From the NCBI GenBank assembly GCA_024653305.1, contig JANLFW010000008.1, positions 1 through 64,000 of the forward strand: a stretch of DNA of 64,000 bases, read 5' to 3'. Position 1 is the stretch's first letter. Each line of letters opens with the position of its first letter. This document shows, in pieces, positions 44,079-52,947 of the stretch. Under the pieces are notes generated by a model, which ran no database searches, had not been told where the DNA came from, and was given only the letters and a program-made list of their open reading frames with translations. Made by a program: the position numbers and the translations under genes. Source of the stretch: Candidatus Acetothermia bacterium. GTDB taxonomy: Bacteria; Bipolaricaulota; Bipolaricaulia; Bipolaricaulales; Bipolaricaulaceae.

Positions 44079-46435
44079 CCCTCGGCGCCTTCGACGTGCA
44101 CCGGGCTCTCGGGGAGCACCCGCCGTAGCTTGTACCGCTTTTCGCGGCCCTGTTCGTCGATCTCCAGGATCTCCACCAGCATCCGGTCGCCCTTCTTGGC
44201 CACCTGATCCGGCTCCGCCTTTGCCCCCAGCCGCGACTTGTGCACCAGCCCCCGCACGCCCGGAGCGATCTCCACGAACACCCCGTAGTCCACGACGTTC
44301 GTGACCTTGCCGGGCACGATGTCCCCGACCTTGAGGGTTGGCTTCTCCTGGACCAGCTTGAACCGGGGGCGCCCGGTGTCGTCGGCGCCGATCACCTCCA
44401 CCATGACCTCGTCGCCCACCTGGACCACGTCCTCCACCTTCTTCACGTAGCCATCGGACAGGTTGGAGATGTGGACCAGGCCGTCCACGCCGGGGCGGAG
44501 CTCGACGAACGCCCCGAACGGGGCCAGGCGCACCACCTTGGCCCGGAACGTCATCCCGACCTCCAGCTCCTCGGTCAGTTCCTGGATCATCTCTCGGGCG
44601 CGGGCCACGGCGTCGGCGGAGTCGCCGACGATCTTCACCGTGCCGTCGTCCTCGATGTCGATCTCGGTGCCCGTGTCCTCCTGGAGCTTGCGGATGACCC
44701 GGCCGCCAGGGCCGATGACTGCCCCGATCTTGTCCGGGTTGATGTGCAGGACGTCCAGGCACGGCGCGTACGGGGAGAGGCTGGGCCGCGGTCGCGGCAG
44801 GACCTGTTCCATCAGGTCGAGGATCGCCAGGCGGGCGGCCCTGGCCCGGGCCAGCGCCTCGCGCATGAGGTCGGCGGAGATGCCCCCGGTCTTCACGTCC
44901 AACTGGAACGCGGTCACCCCGTCCCGCGTCCCGGCGACCTTGAAGTCCATGTCCCCAAAGTGGTCCTCGAGGCCGATGATGTCGGTGAGCACCACGTACC
45001 GCCCGGTGGCCTCGTCCCCCACCAGGCCCATCGCCACCCCGGCCACCGGACGCTTGAGGGGGACCCCAGCGTCCATCATCGCCAAGCACCCCGAGCACAC
45101 CGAGGCCATGGACGAAGACCCGTTGGACTCGATGATCTCGGACACGACGCGAATGATGTACGGGAACTCGTCCTCGGATGGAAGCACCGCCGCGAGCGCC
45201 CCCTCGGCGAGGCGGCCGTGCCCGATCTCCCGCCGGGACGGCGGCCCGATGCGGCCGGCCTCCCCCACCGCGAACGGGGGGAAGTTGTAGTGGAGCATGA
45301 ACCGCTTCAGACCATCCTCCATCATCAGGTCCACGATCTGGGCGTCACGCCGGGTGGCGCCGAGGGTGCATGTGCCCAGGGACTGGGTCTCGCCGCGGGT
45401 GAACAGGGCCGACCCGTGCACCCGGGGAAGGAGCCCGACCTGGATCGTGATCGGCCGGAGCTCGTCCGGACGGCGGCCGTCCATGCGCTCGCCCCGGTCC
45501 AGGACGAGTCGGCGGGCGAACTCCCGGTACACGTCCTCGAACGCAGCCATGGCAAGGCTCTCGATCCGCGTCCGCTCCTCCTCGGGGCAGCCGGCGGCCA
45601 CCGCGGTCGCGGCCTCCTCGGCCAGGGCCTCGGCCAACCGCTCCCGCGCCCGTTTGCTGGGCGCCCGCTTGAGATCGCTCAGCCGATCCCACACCAGGGC
45701 CTTCACCCGCTCCCGCACCGCCTGTTCCTCGGCCGAGGGGGCGACCGCCTCGCGCTTGGTCACCGCATGGCGAGCGGCGAACCGGTCCTGGAGGGCGATC
45801 AGCTCCCGGATCACTTGGTGTGCGGTCTGGATGGCCTCGACCACCTGGTCCTCGGCGATCTCCCGCATGTGCCCTTCGACCATGGTCACCGTGGACCGGG
45901 TCCCGGCGACGACGATGTCCATCGGCCCTTTCTCCCGGACCTCATCGCTGGGGTGGACCACGATCCGGCCCTCTTCCATGCCCAGCCGCACCCCGGCCAC
46001 CGGCCCCTGGAACGGGGCCGGCGAGATGAGCAGCGCGGCAGAGGCGCCGAGGAGGGCGGCCACGTCCGGCGGGGCGTCCTTCTCCGCCGAGAGCACCGTG
46101 GCCACGATGTGCACCTCTTCCCGGTATCCCTCCGGGAACAGGGGGCGGATCGGGCGGTCGATCAACCGCGCCGCCAGCACCGCCTCATCCGAGGGCTTGC
46201 CCTCCCGCTTGAAGAACCCCCCGGGGATCTTCCCCCCGGCGTAGAACCTCTCCTCGAAGTCCACCCGCAGGGGGAAATAGCCCAGGTCCTGTTCCGTGGG
46301 CGCGCACACCACCGTGACCAGGACCTTGGTGTCGCCCCAGGTCACGAGCACGGCGCCGTCGGCCTGGCGGGCCACAGCGCCGCTCTCCAGTCGAAAAACC
46401 CGTCCTGCTACTTCTGCTTCCTCAACTACTGGCAT
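44075..46435 (-). CDS. pnp: Polyribonucleotide nucleotidyltransferase with two S1 domains
   Basis: A 786-residue PNPase, about 85 residues longer than usual. Two RNase PH-like domains (first with FKREGKPSDEAVLAARLIDRP, second with RREIGHGRLAEGAL and DIIGLEDHFGDMDFKVAGT) flank the all-helical linker. The KH domain (INPDKIGAVIGPGGRVIRKLQ) follows. Then come two S1 RNA-binding domains: about 624-695 (GMTFRAKVVRLAPFGAFVEL) and 699-775 (GDIVPGKVTNVVDYGVFVEI). The normal PNPase has one S1. It degrades RNA 3' to 5' with phosphate. ATG 46435 has AGAGGT 11 bases upstream. It follows rpsO after 5 bases, the classic rpsO-pnp order. Confidence 0.95.
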   Translation of the reverse strand: MPVVEEAEVAGRVFRLESGAVARQADGAVLVTWGDTKVLVTVVCAPTEQDLGYFPLRVDFEERFYAGGKIPGGFFKREGKPSDEAVLAARLIDRPIRPLFPEGYREEVHIVATVLSAEKDAPPDVAALLGASAALLISPAPFQGPVAGVRLGMEEGRIVVHPSDEVREKGPMDIVVAGTRSTVTMVEGHMREIAEDQVVEAIQTAHQVIRELIALQDRFAARHAVTKREAVAPSAEEQAVRERVKALVWDRLSDLKRAPSKRARERLAEALAEEAATAVAAGCPEEERTRIESLAMAAFEDVYREFARRLVLDRGERMDGRRPDELRPITIQVGLLPRVHGSALFTRGETQSLGTCTLGATRRDAQIVDLMMEDGLKRFMLHYNFPPFAVGEAGRIGPPSRREIGHGRLAEGALAAVLPSEDEFPYIIRVVSEIIESNGSSSMASVCSGCLAMMDAGVPLKRPVAGVAMGLVGDEATGRYVVLTDIIGLEDHFGDMDFKVAGTRDGVTAFQLDVKTGGISADLMREALARARAARLAILDLMEQVLPRPRPSLSPYAPCLDVLHINPDKIGAVIGPGGRVIRKLQEDTGTEIDIEDDGTVKIVGDSADAVARAREMIQELTEELEVGMTFRAKVVRLAPFGAFVELRPGVDGLVHISNLSDGYVKKVEDVVQVGDEVMVEVIGADDTGRPRFKLVQEKPTLKVGDIVPGKVTNVVDYGVFVEIAPGVRGLVHKSRLGAKAEPDQVAKKGDRMLVEILEIDEQGREKRYKLRRVLPESPVHVEGAEG

Positions 46436-46440
46436 TCGTT

Positions 46441-46713
46441 TCACACACCTCTTAAGTTCAGGTCTTGGATCAGCCTCGTGTACCGGCGGGGGGCGGTTTG
46501 GTGAAGGTACCGGAGCAACCGCCGTCGTTGACCCACCAGCTTGTGCAGGCCACGGCGGGAGTGGAAATCCTTGCGGTGCACCTTGAGGTGCTCGGTGAGC
46601 TGCTCGATCCGCGCCGTGAGCAGGGCCACCTGCACCTCGGTCGAGCCGGTATCCGCGGGGCTTTGGGCGAACTTTCGGATCAATTCCTGCTTTGCTTCCT
46701 TCGAGAGCGCCAC
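46441..46713 (-). CDS. rpsO: Ribosomal protein uS15
   Basis: A 90-residue S15. LSKEAKQELIRKFAQSPADTGSTEVQVALLTARIEQLTEHL and HSRRGLHKLVGQRRRLLRYL are clear. The start is GTG 46713, with GGAGGTGGAAC before it; an upstream ATG frame passes through that site and the leader hairpin. It lies downstream of mtaD and just upstream of pnp. A GC-rich hairpin 22-45 bases upstream of the GTG may be the autoregulatory site bound by S15. Confidence 0.94.
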   Translation of the reverse strand: MALSKEAKQELIRKFAQSPADTGSTEVQVALLTARIEQLTEHLKVHRKDFHSRRGLHKLVGQRRRLLRYLHQTAPRRYTRLIQDLNLRGV

Positions 46714-46734
46714 GTTCCACCTCCAATCGCCCGT

Positions 46735-46758
46735 CCCCAAGCGGGCGTACGCCTGGGG
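46735..46758 (-). promoter_or_regulatory. rpsO leader hairpin, candidate S15 autoregulation site
   Basis: On the minus strand CCCCA, GGC, loop GTAC, GCC, a CGCT bulge, TGGGG. It sits between the mtaD stop and the rpsO ribosome site, with no T-run after it. S15 represses its own mRNA through leader structures in many bacteria, so this is a natural candidate. Confidence 0.45.
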
Positions 46759-46767
46759 GGGGTTCAA

Positions 46768-48054
46768 TTACCGAAAGCGCCGGGCCAGCTCTCGGCAGCG
46801 GGCCATCACCGCTTCCTCGTCGAGGGTCATGAGCTCGCCCTCGACGAGCAGCAGCCGCCCGTCGACGAACACCGTATCCACGTCCGCCCCTTGTGCGGAG
46901 TAAACGAGGTCCGCCAGCGGGTTATGCCCGGGACATAAATGGGGCTTGTCGAGCGTCACCAGCACCCCATCTGCCCGACATCCGGGCTCTATTGTACCCA
47001 GTTCCTTGCCCAGGCCAAGGGCGGCCGCCCCGCGCCAGGTGGCGCAGGCCAACGCCGCGGCGGCGGGGAGGGCCTCCGGGTCCTCGGCCTTCTGCTTGGC
47101 GAGGATGGCGGCGAGGCGCGTCTCCTCCACCATGTTGAGGTCGCCGGCAGAGCCGGCCCCGTCCGTGCCCAGGGCCACGTTCACCCCGCCCCGCAGCATC
47201 TCCGCGACCGGGGCGATCCCGCACGCGAGCTTCAGGTTGGAGGTGGGGCAATGGACCGCACTCGCCCGATGGGCGGCGAGGATCTCGATGTCCTTCTCCG
47301 TCATGTGCACGCAGTGGGCGGCGATGACGGGGACGCCGAACACGCCCAGGCCCTCCAGCCACTCCGCCGGGGACCGCCCGGTCTCCGTCCGCATCCGGTC
47401 CACTTCCTCCTTCGTCTCCGCGAGGTGGGTGTGGATGGGAACCTTAAGCTCCCGGGCCAGGGCGGTGGCGTTGCGCCACAGCTCCGGCCCGCACGTGTAT
47501 GGGGCATGGGGGGAGAGGGCGGCCCGGATGCGGCCCTCGGCCTTTCCGTCCCATTCGCGTACGAACGCCTCGGCCCGGGCGAGCTCGGGCTCGATCCGGT
47601 CCGGGGTGGGGGCGAGGATCCCGTACGAGAGGAGGGCCCGGAGGCCGGCCTCGTCCACCGCTTGGGCCACCTCTTCCATGAAGAAGTACATGTCGGCGAA
47701 CGCGGTGGTCCCGGACCGGATCATCTCGATGAGGCCGAGGAGGGAGAACCAGTACACGTCCTCCCCGGTGAGGTTCCGCTCCGCCGGCCAGATCTTCTCC
47801 GTAAGCCAGCGCATGAGGGGGAGGTCGTCAGCCAGCCCGCGGAACAGGGTCATCGCGAGATGGGTGTGGGCGTTGACCAGACCCGGGAAGAGGAGGCGTC
47901 CTTCCCCGTCGATCACCCGGTCGAACTCCCCTCCCGCCCCGCCGCCTTCCACGACCGCCGCGTACCGGCGGCCCTCGATCACCACGTCGGCGTGGGGGAT
48001 CACCCCCCGGTCTGGTCGTGGGATCACCGCTGTCCCTCGGATGAGGATGCGCAT
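46768..48054 (-). CDS. mtaD: 5-methylthioadenosine / S-adenosylhomocysteine deaminase
   Basis: A 428-residue amidohydrolase converting methylthioadenosine and S-adenosylhomocysteine to inosine derivatives. PGLVNAHTHLAMTLFRG holds the HxH zinc motif. HTHLAETKEEV and the third-metal histidine in VIAAHCVHM follow, and LGTDGAGSAGDLNM holds the catalytic aspartate. ATG 48054 has no ribosome site and lies 8 bases after TATACT (48068-48063), so its mRNA should be leaderless. It is the first gene before rpsO-pnp. Confidence 0.92.
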   Translation of the reverse strand: MRILIRGTAVIPRPDRGVIPHADVVIEGRRYAAVVEGGGAGGEFDRVIDGEGRLLFPGLVNAHTHLAMTLFRGLADDLPLMRWLTEKIWPAERNLTGEDVYWFSLLGLIEMIRSGTTAFADMYFFMEEVAQAVDEAGLRALLSYGILAPTPDRIEPELARAEAFVREWDGKAEGRIRAALSPHAPYTCGPELWRNATALARELKVPIHTHLAETKEEVDRMRTETGRSPAEWLEGLGVFGVPVIAAHCVHMTEKDIEILAAHRASAVHCPTSNLKLACGIAPVAEMLRGGVNVALGTDGAGSAGDLNMVEETRLAAILAKQKAEDPEALPAAAALACATWRGAAALGLGKELGTIEPGCRADGVLVTLDKPHLCPGHNPLADLVYSAQGADVDTVFVDGRLLLVEGELMTLDEEAVMARCRELARRFR

Positions 48055-48062
48055 GAAATACG

Positions 48063-48068
48063 AGTATA
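48063..48068 (-). promoter_or_regulatory. -10 box of mtaD, leaderless
   Basis: TATACT on the minus strand, followed by 8 bases and then the mtaD ATG. A weak TTGGCC lies 19 bases further upstream. Confidence 0.6.
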
Positions 48069-48124
48069 AACCCAGGCCCCCTTTTTCGGCCAATCCTGGG
48101 TGCGCTATCATGGGGCGAGTGGAG

Positions 48125-48475
48125 ATGGAGGGCAGGTGGGCGGAACAGGTGGCGTGTGACTTTCTTCGCGCCCAGGGGATGAGGATCGTGGCCCGCAATT
48201 GGCGCTGGCGGGGCGGGGAGATCGACATCATTGCCAAGGATGGGCCGACGTTGGTGTTCGTGGAGGTAAAGGGACGGGCCAGTGGGAGGTTCGGAGGGCC
48301 GGAGGAGGCGGTGACCGCGGGGAAGCGGCAGCGCCTATGGCGAGCGGCGCAGGCGTTCCTCGGGGGGACGGCGGAGGAGGTGCCGGTGCGGTTCGACGTG
48401 GTGGCGGTGGGCCCGGATGGGGTAAGGCACGTACGGGATGCCTTCGGCGAAGAGGATGTTCGCCCAGGTGCTTAG
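48125..48475 (+). CDS. YraN/UPF0102 endonuclease-like protein
   Basis: About 116 residues of the UPF0102 family, a restriction-endonuclease-like fold. GRWAEQVACDFL, NWRWRGGEIDIIAKDGPTLVFVEVKGR (the metal-binding D...EVK pattern) and VTAGKRQRLWRAAQAFL are typical. The function is not established; a role in DNA repair or recombination is assumed. ATG 48125 is used. GTG 48119 lies 7 bases after TATCAT and would be leaderless; ATG 48110 lies inside that box. It overlaps comM, the usual partner. Confidence 0.85.
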   Translation: MEGRWAEQVACDFLRAQGMRIVARNWRWRGGEIDIIAKDGPTLVFVEVKGRASGRFGGPEEAVTAGKRQRLWRAAQAFLGGTAEEVPVRFDVVAVGPDGVRHVRDAFGEEDVRPGA

Positions 48476-49979
48476 CGGGACCCCGTACGGGGTGGAGGCC
48501 AAGCTCGTCGAGGTCCAGTGCGATGTGGGGGCGGGCCTGCCCGGATTCACCATCGTCGGCCTCCCGGAGAAGGAGGTGTCCGAGGCCCGGGATCGGGTGC
48601 GCACGGCGATCCGCAACGTGGGCCGATCCTTTCCCCAGCTCCGGGTCACCGCCAACCTCGCCCCGGCCGACCTCAAGAAGGAAGGGGCCGGGTTCGACCT
48701 CGCTCTGGCCGTGGCCTTGCTGGTGGCGACCGGGCAGGTCCCTGCGGAGCGGACCCGCGGGGTCGTGTTCTTGGGGGAGCTGGCCCTGGACGGGGGACTG
48801 CGCCCGGTGCGGGGGGCGCTGTCCGTGGCCCTCGCCGCCCGCGAGGCCGGGCTCACCCGGATGATGGTGTCCGCGGCCTCGGCCCCCGAGGCGGCGTTGG
48901 TGGAGGGGCTCCTCGTCTATCCGGTGGCCGACCTTGGGGAGGCGGTGGCGTTCCTCGCCGGGGAGCGGGACATCCCCCCGGCCCCCCGCGTGCTCCCCGA
49001 GGCGGACCCGCCGGACTGGATCGACCTCGCCCTCGTCCGCGGGCAGGAGCATGCCCGCCGGGCGCTGGAGATCGCGGCCGCCGGCGGCCACCACCTCCTG
49101 ATGGTGGGACCTCCGGGAGCGGGGAAGTCCCTCCTCGCCCGGTGTCTCCCGGGGATCCTCCCGCCCCTGTCGTTCGACGAGGCCCTCGAGGTGACCCGCA
49201 TCCACTCCGTGGCCGGGTTGCTATCCCCGGAACGGCCGCTCGTCCGGTGGCGGCCGTTCCGCTCCCCCCACCACACCATCTCCTACGCGGGCATGGTCGG
49301 CGGGGGGCATGGGGTTCCCGCCCCGGGGGAGATCACCCTTGCCCACCACGGGGTCCTGTTCCTGGACGAGCTGCCCGAGTTCGACCGCAAGGTCCTGGAG
49401 GCCCTGCGCCAGCCCCTCGAGGAGCAGCGGATCACCGTGGTCCGGGCCGGGGTGAGCGTGACCTTTCCCGCCTCGTTCATGTTGGTGGGGGCGATGAACC
49501 CCTGCCCGTGTGGCCACCTCGGGGACCCCCTGCGCCCCTGCCGCTGTCGGCCCCACGAGGTCGTGCAGTACCGGAAGAGGCTCTCTGGCCCGTTCCTCGA
49601 CCGGATCGACCTCTTCGTGGAGGTGCCTCGCCTGACGAGGGACGAGCTCCTCGGCGAGGGGGGAGGGGAGCCGTCGGAGGCGGTGCGGGCGCGGGTGGGC
49701 GCGGCCCGGGAGGTTCAGCGGCAGCGGCTGGACGGCCGGATCCACACCAACGCGGAGATGGGCCCGAAGGAGGTGCGCCGGTGGTGCCGGCTGACCCCGG
49801 ACGTCCGGCAGCTCCTCGCTCGGGCGGTGGACCACTTCGCCCTCACCGGCCGCGGTTACGTCCGCGTGCTCAAGGTGGCGCGGACGATTGCGGACCTCTC
49901 CGGGGCCGATACCATCCAGCCCGAACACCTGGCGGAAGCCCTGCAGTACCGGGCGTTCTCGGAGGAGGGGATAGCGTGA
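48438..49979 (+). CDS. comM: ComM / YifB-like AAA+ Mg-chelatase-type ATPase
   Basis: A 513-residue AAA+ protein. The N-terminal Lon-like domain (about 1-175, with ANLAPADLKKEGAGFDLALAVALL) precedes the AAA+ module with Walker A GPPGAGKS and Walker B GVLFLDELPEF. MNPCPCGHLGDPLRPCRC is the C-rich loop typical of the family. ComM is a branch-migration helicase that helps integrate DNA in natural transformation. It overlaps yraN by 38 bases; yraN-comM pairing is common. Confidence 0.93.
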   Translation: MPSAKRMFAQVLSGTPYGVEAKLVEVQCDVGAGLPGFTIVGLPEKEVSEARDRVRTAIRNVGRSFPQLRVTANLAPADLKKEGAGFDLALAVALLVATGQVPAERTRGVVFLGELALDGGLRPVRGALSVALAAREAGLTRMMVSAASAPEAALVEGLLVYPVADLGEAVAFLAGERDIPPAPRVLPEADPPDWIDLALVRGQEHARRALEIAAAGGHHLLMVGPPGAGKSLLARCLPGILPPLSFDEALEVTRIHSVAGLLSPERPLVRWRPFRSPHHTISYAGMVGGGHGVPAPGEITLAHHGVLFLDELPEFDRKVLEALRQPLEEQRITVVRAGVSVTFPASFMLVGAMNPCPCGHLGDPLRPCRCRPHEVVQYRKRLSGPFLDRIDLFVEVPRLTRDELLGEGGGEPSEAVRARVGAAREVQRQRLDGRIHTNAEMGPKEVRRWCRLTPDVRQLLARAVDHFALTGRGYVRVLKVARTIADLSGADTIQPEHLAEALQYRAFSEEGIA

Positions 49980-52123
49980 AACGCACGGCGTTCCTATGTG
50001 CGGTCCTGATGTGGGCCTCGTTGGCCCTGGCCCAGCAGCCGTTCACCGTGGGTCGGGTGGAGGTGGTGGGGAGCGCGAATGTGCCCACCGCGGAGATCCT
50101 GGCCGCGGTCGGGTTCAAGGCCGGGGACACGGTGGACGCGGCGCGGGTGCGGGCCGCGGTCCAGGCCATCTCGGGCCTCGGGTACTTCGCGAGCGTCACC
50201 CCGGAGCTGGCCGTGGAAGGGGACATCGTGGTGGTCCGGTTCCGGGTGGTCGAGTTCCCCAAGATCGAGCGGATCACGATCGAGGGGGTGCCGCCTGCCC
50301 CCAAAGGTTCGGGGACCCTATGGTCTTGGATCCAGGCGGCGCTGGCGAGCCCGCCCCGGCCGAGCGAGTCCAGGATCCGCGAGATCCTCAAGGAGCACGG
50401 GATCAAGCCGGGCCAGGTCTTGAACCAGGTCAAGCTGGAGGGGGCCCTCAAGGCGGTCCTGGAGGAGTACCGCAAGAAGGACCTGGCTACCGTCCAGATC
50501 GGGCGGATCATCCCCGGAGCGGAGCTGGTGATCGAGATCCAGGAGCTCCCGGTGCTGGGGCACCGGTTCCGGGGCCTCGTCACCGTGCCGGAGGAGGAGG
50601 CGCGGGCCCTCGTGTCCGTGCCGGTGGGGGCGCTCGGGAAGATCTCGGACATCCAGGCCACCCTGACCCGACTGGGCCGGGCGGTGTACTTCGCCCAGGC
50701 CGGCGTGGTCCCCGAGCTCGGCGACGGGGGGGTGTGGCTGACCTGGGAGGTCACGGAGCGAACCGTCCTCGCCGAACCCGCCTCGGTGCGGGGGATTGAG
50801 CTCCTCGGGGTGACCGCATTCCCCCTGGACCGGTTGACCGGACGGATCGCCCCCCTGCCCACCGGACCGGCCACCAACTACGACGTCCTGCGCGCCCTCG
50901 CCGGGGTCAACGAGTACTACCGGCGGGAGGGGTACTTCATGGTGGAGTTCGTAGGGGAGGGCATTGCCGGCGGCATCCTCCGGGTGCGGGTGAAGGAGGG
51001 GCGGATCCAGAGGATCGAGGTGGGCGGCTCCCCCCGGACCGCGGAGTGGGTGATCCGCCGGGTGATGGACCTCGCGGAAGGGCAGCTCCTCACCGAGGCC
51101 CGGTACACCGCGGCCCGCCAGGCCCTGATGGCGCTCGGGTACTTCAGCGACGTGCGCCTGGAGCCGAGCTGGACCGATGAGGGCCTCCTGCTCACGGTGA
51201 CCGTGACCGAGCAGGAGAAGCTGGGGAGCATCCAAGGGACGATGACCTACTCCCCCCAGGAAAAGGGCCTGGTTGGAAACCTATCGTATGCGCAGAAGAA
51301 CCTGTTTGGTACTGCGCAAGATGTGTCGGTATCCCTCGCCCAAGGGCTGGGGGAGGCCGGCTCCACCACGTGGAGCCTGGGCTACCGCGCCCATTCCTTC
51401 CCCGTCTACGATCTGGTGGGCCTTGACCTGTACCGCAAGGCGACCGGAAAGGACCCGACCACGGTGACCCTCGGGGGCAGCGCTACCCTGTCCTACCCGA
51501 TGGCCCCTTACCTCGACCTCACCCTGACCCTGACCAGCGAGCGGGCGTGGGAGGTTCCGGACGAGAAGGCGCTCGACCCCCGGACCGCGGTCGAGGTCGG
51601 CCTGGCCTACGACGACCGGGACAGCCCGTTCTTCCCGCGCACCGGAAACCGGGGGCGCCTTGCGGTGGAACAGGCGGGCCTGTTCGCCCCGGGGGTGGAG
51701 TACCTGTCCCTCCGGGCGGAACTCTCCCGGTTCTGGCCGGTGGACATTGTGGCCCCGTTCTGGGATGGCCGGGCGGCCCTGGCCGGGCGGGTCCTCGTGC
51801 GGTGGGGCGTGGGCCTGCCGGAGCGGTTCTGGTTCGACCTGGGCGGGGTGGACTCGGTGCGAGGGGCAAGGGGCGTGCGCACGGACCGGCTGGCCTTGCT
51901 CAACACCGAGCTTCGGTTCGAGCTCGTCCAGGGGGCTTTCCTGGCGCTGTTCTGGGACCTTGGGGCGGACCTGACCCAGTTGGGGCGGGTGAAGTCGTCC
52001 ATCGGGCTGGAGATCGCCGCGTACGTCGCCGGCATGTTCGTGCGCATCGACATGGCCTGGCCATCCGATCGGCCGTTCTCGTGGGTGCCCGCGTTCGAGT
52101 TCGGGATGAGCCCGATGTTTTAA
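49976..52123 (+). CDS. bamA: BamA/Omp85 outer-membrane assembly factor
   Basis: A 715-residue outer-membrane protein. A signal peptide (RTAFLCAVLMWASLALAQQ) is followed by about four to five POTRA domains (25-400). The first is FTVGRVEVVGSANVPTAEIL; the last has RIQRIEVGGSPRTAEWVIRR. The 16-stranded barrel follows, with the conserved loop VDSVRGARGVRTD and the final F. It folds beta-barrel proteins into the outer membrane, so the cell is diderm. GTG 49976 overlaps the comM stop. Skp and fabZ follow as in many Gram-negatives. Confidence 0.93.
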   Translation: MKRTAFLCAVLMWASLALAQQPFTVGRVEVVGSANVPTAEILAAVGFKAGDTVDAARVRAAVQAISGLGYFASVTPELAVEGDIVVVRFRVVEFPKIERITIEGVPPAPKGSGTLWSWIQAALASPPRPSESRIREILKEHGIKPGQVLNQVKLEGALKAVLEEYRKKDLATVQIGRIIPGAELVIEIQELPVLGHRFRGLVTVPEEEARALVSVPVGALGKISDIQATLTRLGRAVYFAQAGVVPELGDGGVWLTWEVTERTVLAEPASVRGIELLGVTAFPLDRLTGRIAPLPTGPATNYDVLRALAGVNEYYRREGYFMVEFVGEGIAGGILRVRVKEGRIQRIEVGGSPRTAEWVIRRVMDLAEGQLLTEARYTAARQALMALGYFSDVRLEPSWTDEGLLLTVTVTEQEKLGSIQGTMTYSPQEKGLVGNLSYAQKNLFGTAQDVSVSLAQGLGEAGSTTWSLGYRAHSFPVYDLVGLDLYRKATGKDPTTVTLGGSATLSYPMAPYLDLTLTLTSERAWEVPDEKALDPRTAVEVGLAYDDRDSPFFPRTGNRGRLAVEQAGLFAPGVEYLSLRAELSRFWPVDIVAPFWDGRAALAGRVLVRWGVGLPERFWFDLGGVDSVRGARGVRTDRLALLNTELRFELVQGAFLALFWDLGADLTQLGRVKSSIGLEIAAYVAGMFVRIDMAWPSDRPFSWVPAFEFGMSPMF

Positions 52124-52152
52124 GCTAGAATGACCAGCATAGGAGGGAAGCG

Positions 52153-52941
52153 ATGAAGATCAACGTGGTGGTGGCCCTGCTCGTGGGGGCGCTGGTCCTA
52201 GGGTTCGCCGGCGGGATCGTGGGCGGGCTGGTGTTCGCCCCCAAGGGCGACGGGGACACGCAAGAGCTCACGTCCCGGATCGTGAAGCTCGAGGAGCGTC
52301 AGGCGGCGGTGGAGGGCCGGGTCGCCGGCATCACCCAGGGCGGATCCGGGCTCAAGGTGGGGGTGGTGGACGCAGAGACCCTGTTCACCCGGGTGTTCCT
52401 GCCCCAGGTGGAGGCCGAGCGGGCGGCGATGACGGCCAAGGCCGAGGACATCCAGGACCTCCAGGCCGACTACGCGGCGGGGAAGATCGAGCCCGACCAG
52501 TACCAGCAGCGGTACCTCCGCCTCCAGGCGGAGTACATCCAGGCTGCCCTCAAGGTCAACCTCGTCATGCTCGACAAGATGATCGCCTCCCCGGGGTTCC
52601 TCAACCTCCGGGCGGACCTGGAGAACGTGCGGACCCAGGCCAAGCCGATCACGGACGAGGTGGAGAAGGCGGTCCGGGAGGCCCAGGTCACGATCCTCGA
52701 TCCCCAGGGGTTCAGCGAGCGGCTGACCGAGCTGCGGGCCGCGTTCCAGCAGCTCGATCAGCTCCTCACGCAGGTGGCGGCGGTGAAGATCCTGGAGATC
52801 TCCCAGCAGGTGGCCAAGGAAAAGGGGTACGACCTCGTCCTGCGCACCAAGGACGTGGTCCTGTACCGCCGGGAGGGGGCGGTGGTCGACCTGTCCGCGG
52901 ACGTGGAGCAGCGGTTGTGGAACCTGTTCCCAGCGAGATGA
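52153..52941 (+). CDS. OmpH/Skp-like periplasmic chaperone
   Basis: A 262-residue protein with an N-terminal membrane segment (VVVALLVGALVLGFAGGIVGGLVF), which is a signal anchor or uncleaved signal. LKVGVVDAETLFTRVFLPQVEAERAAM opens a Skp-like core of long helices, but the body is longer than E. coli Skp and contains two Skp-like arms. It lies 29 bases after bamA with a TAGAAT box (52126-52131) between, so it can be transcribed with or apart from bamA. It would carry unfolded outer-membrane proteins to BamA. Confidence 0.75.
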   Translation: MKINVVVALLVGALVLGFAGGIVGGLVFAPKGDGDTQELTSRIVKLEERQAAVEGRVAGITQGGSGLKVGVVDAETLFTRVFLPQVEAERAAMTAKAEDIQDLQADYAAGKIEPDQYQQRYLRLQAEYIQAALKVNLVMLDKMIASPGFLNLRADLENVRTQAKPITDEVEKAVREAQVTILDPQGFSERLTELRAAFQQLDQLLTQVAAVKILEISQQVAKEKGYDLVLRTKDVVLYRREGAVVDLSADVEQRLWNLFPAR

Positions 52942-52947
52942 GATGAC

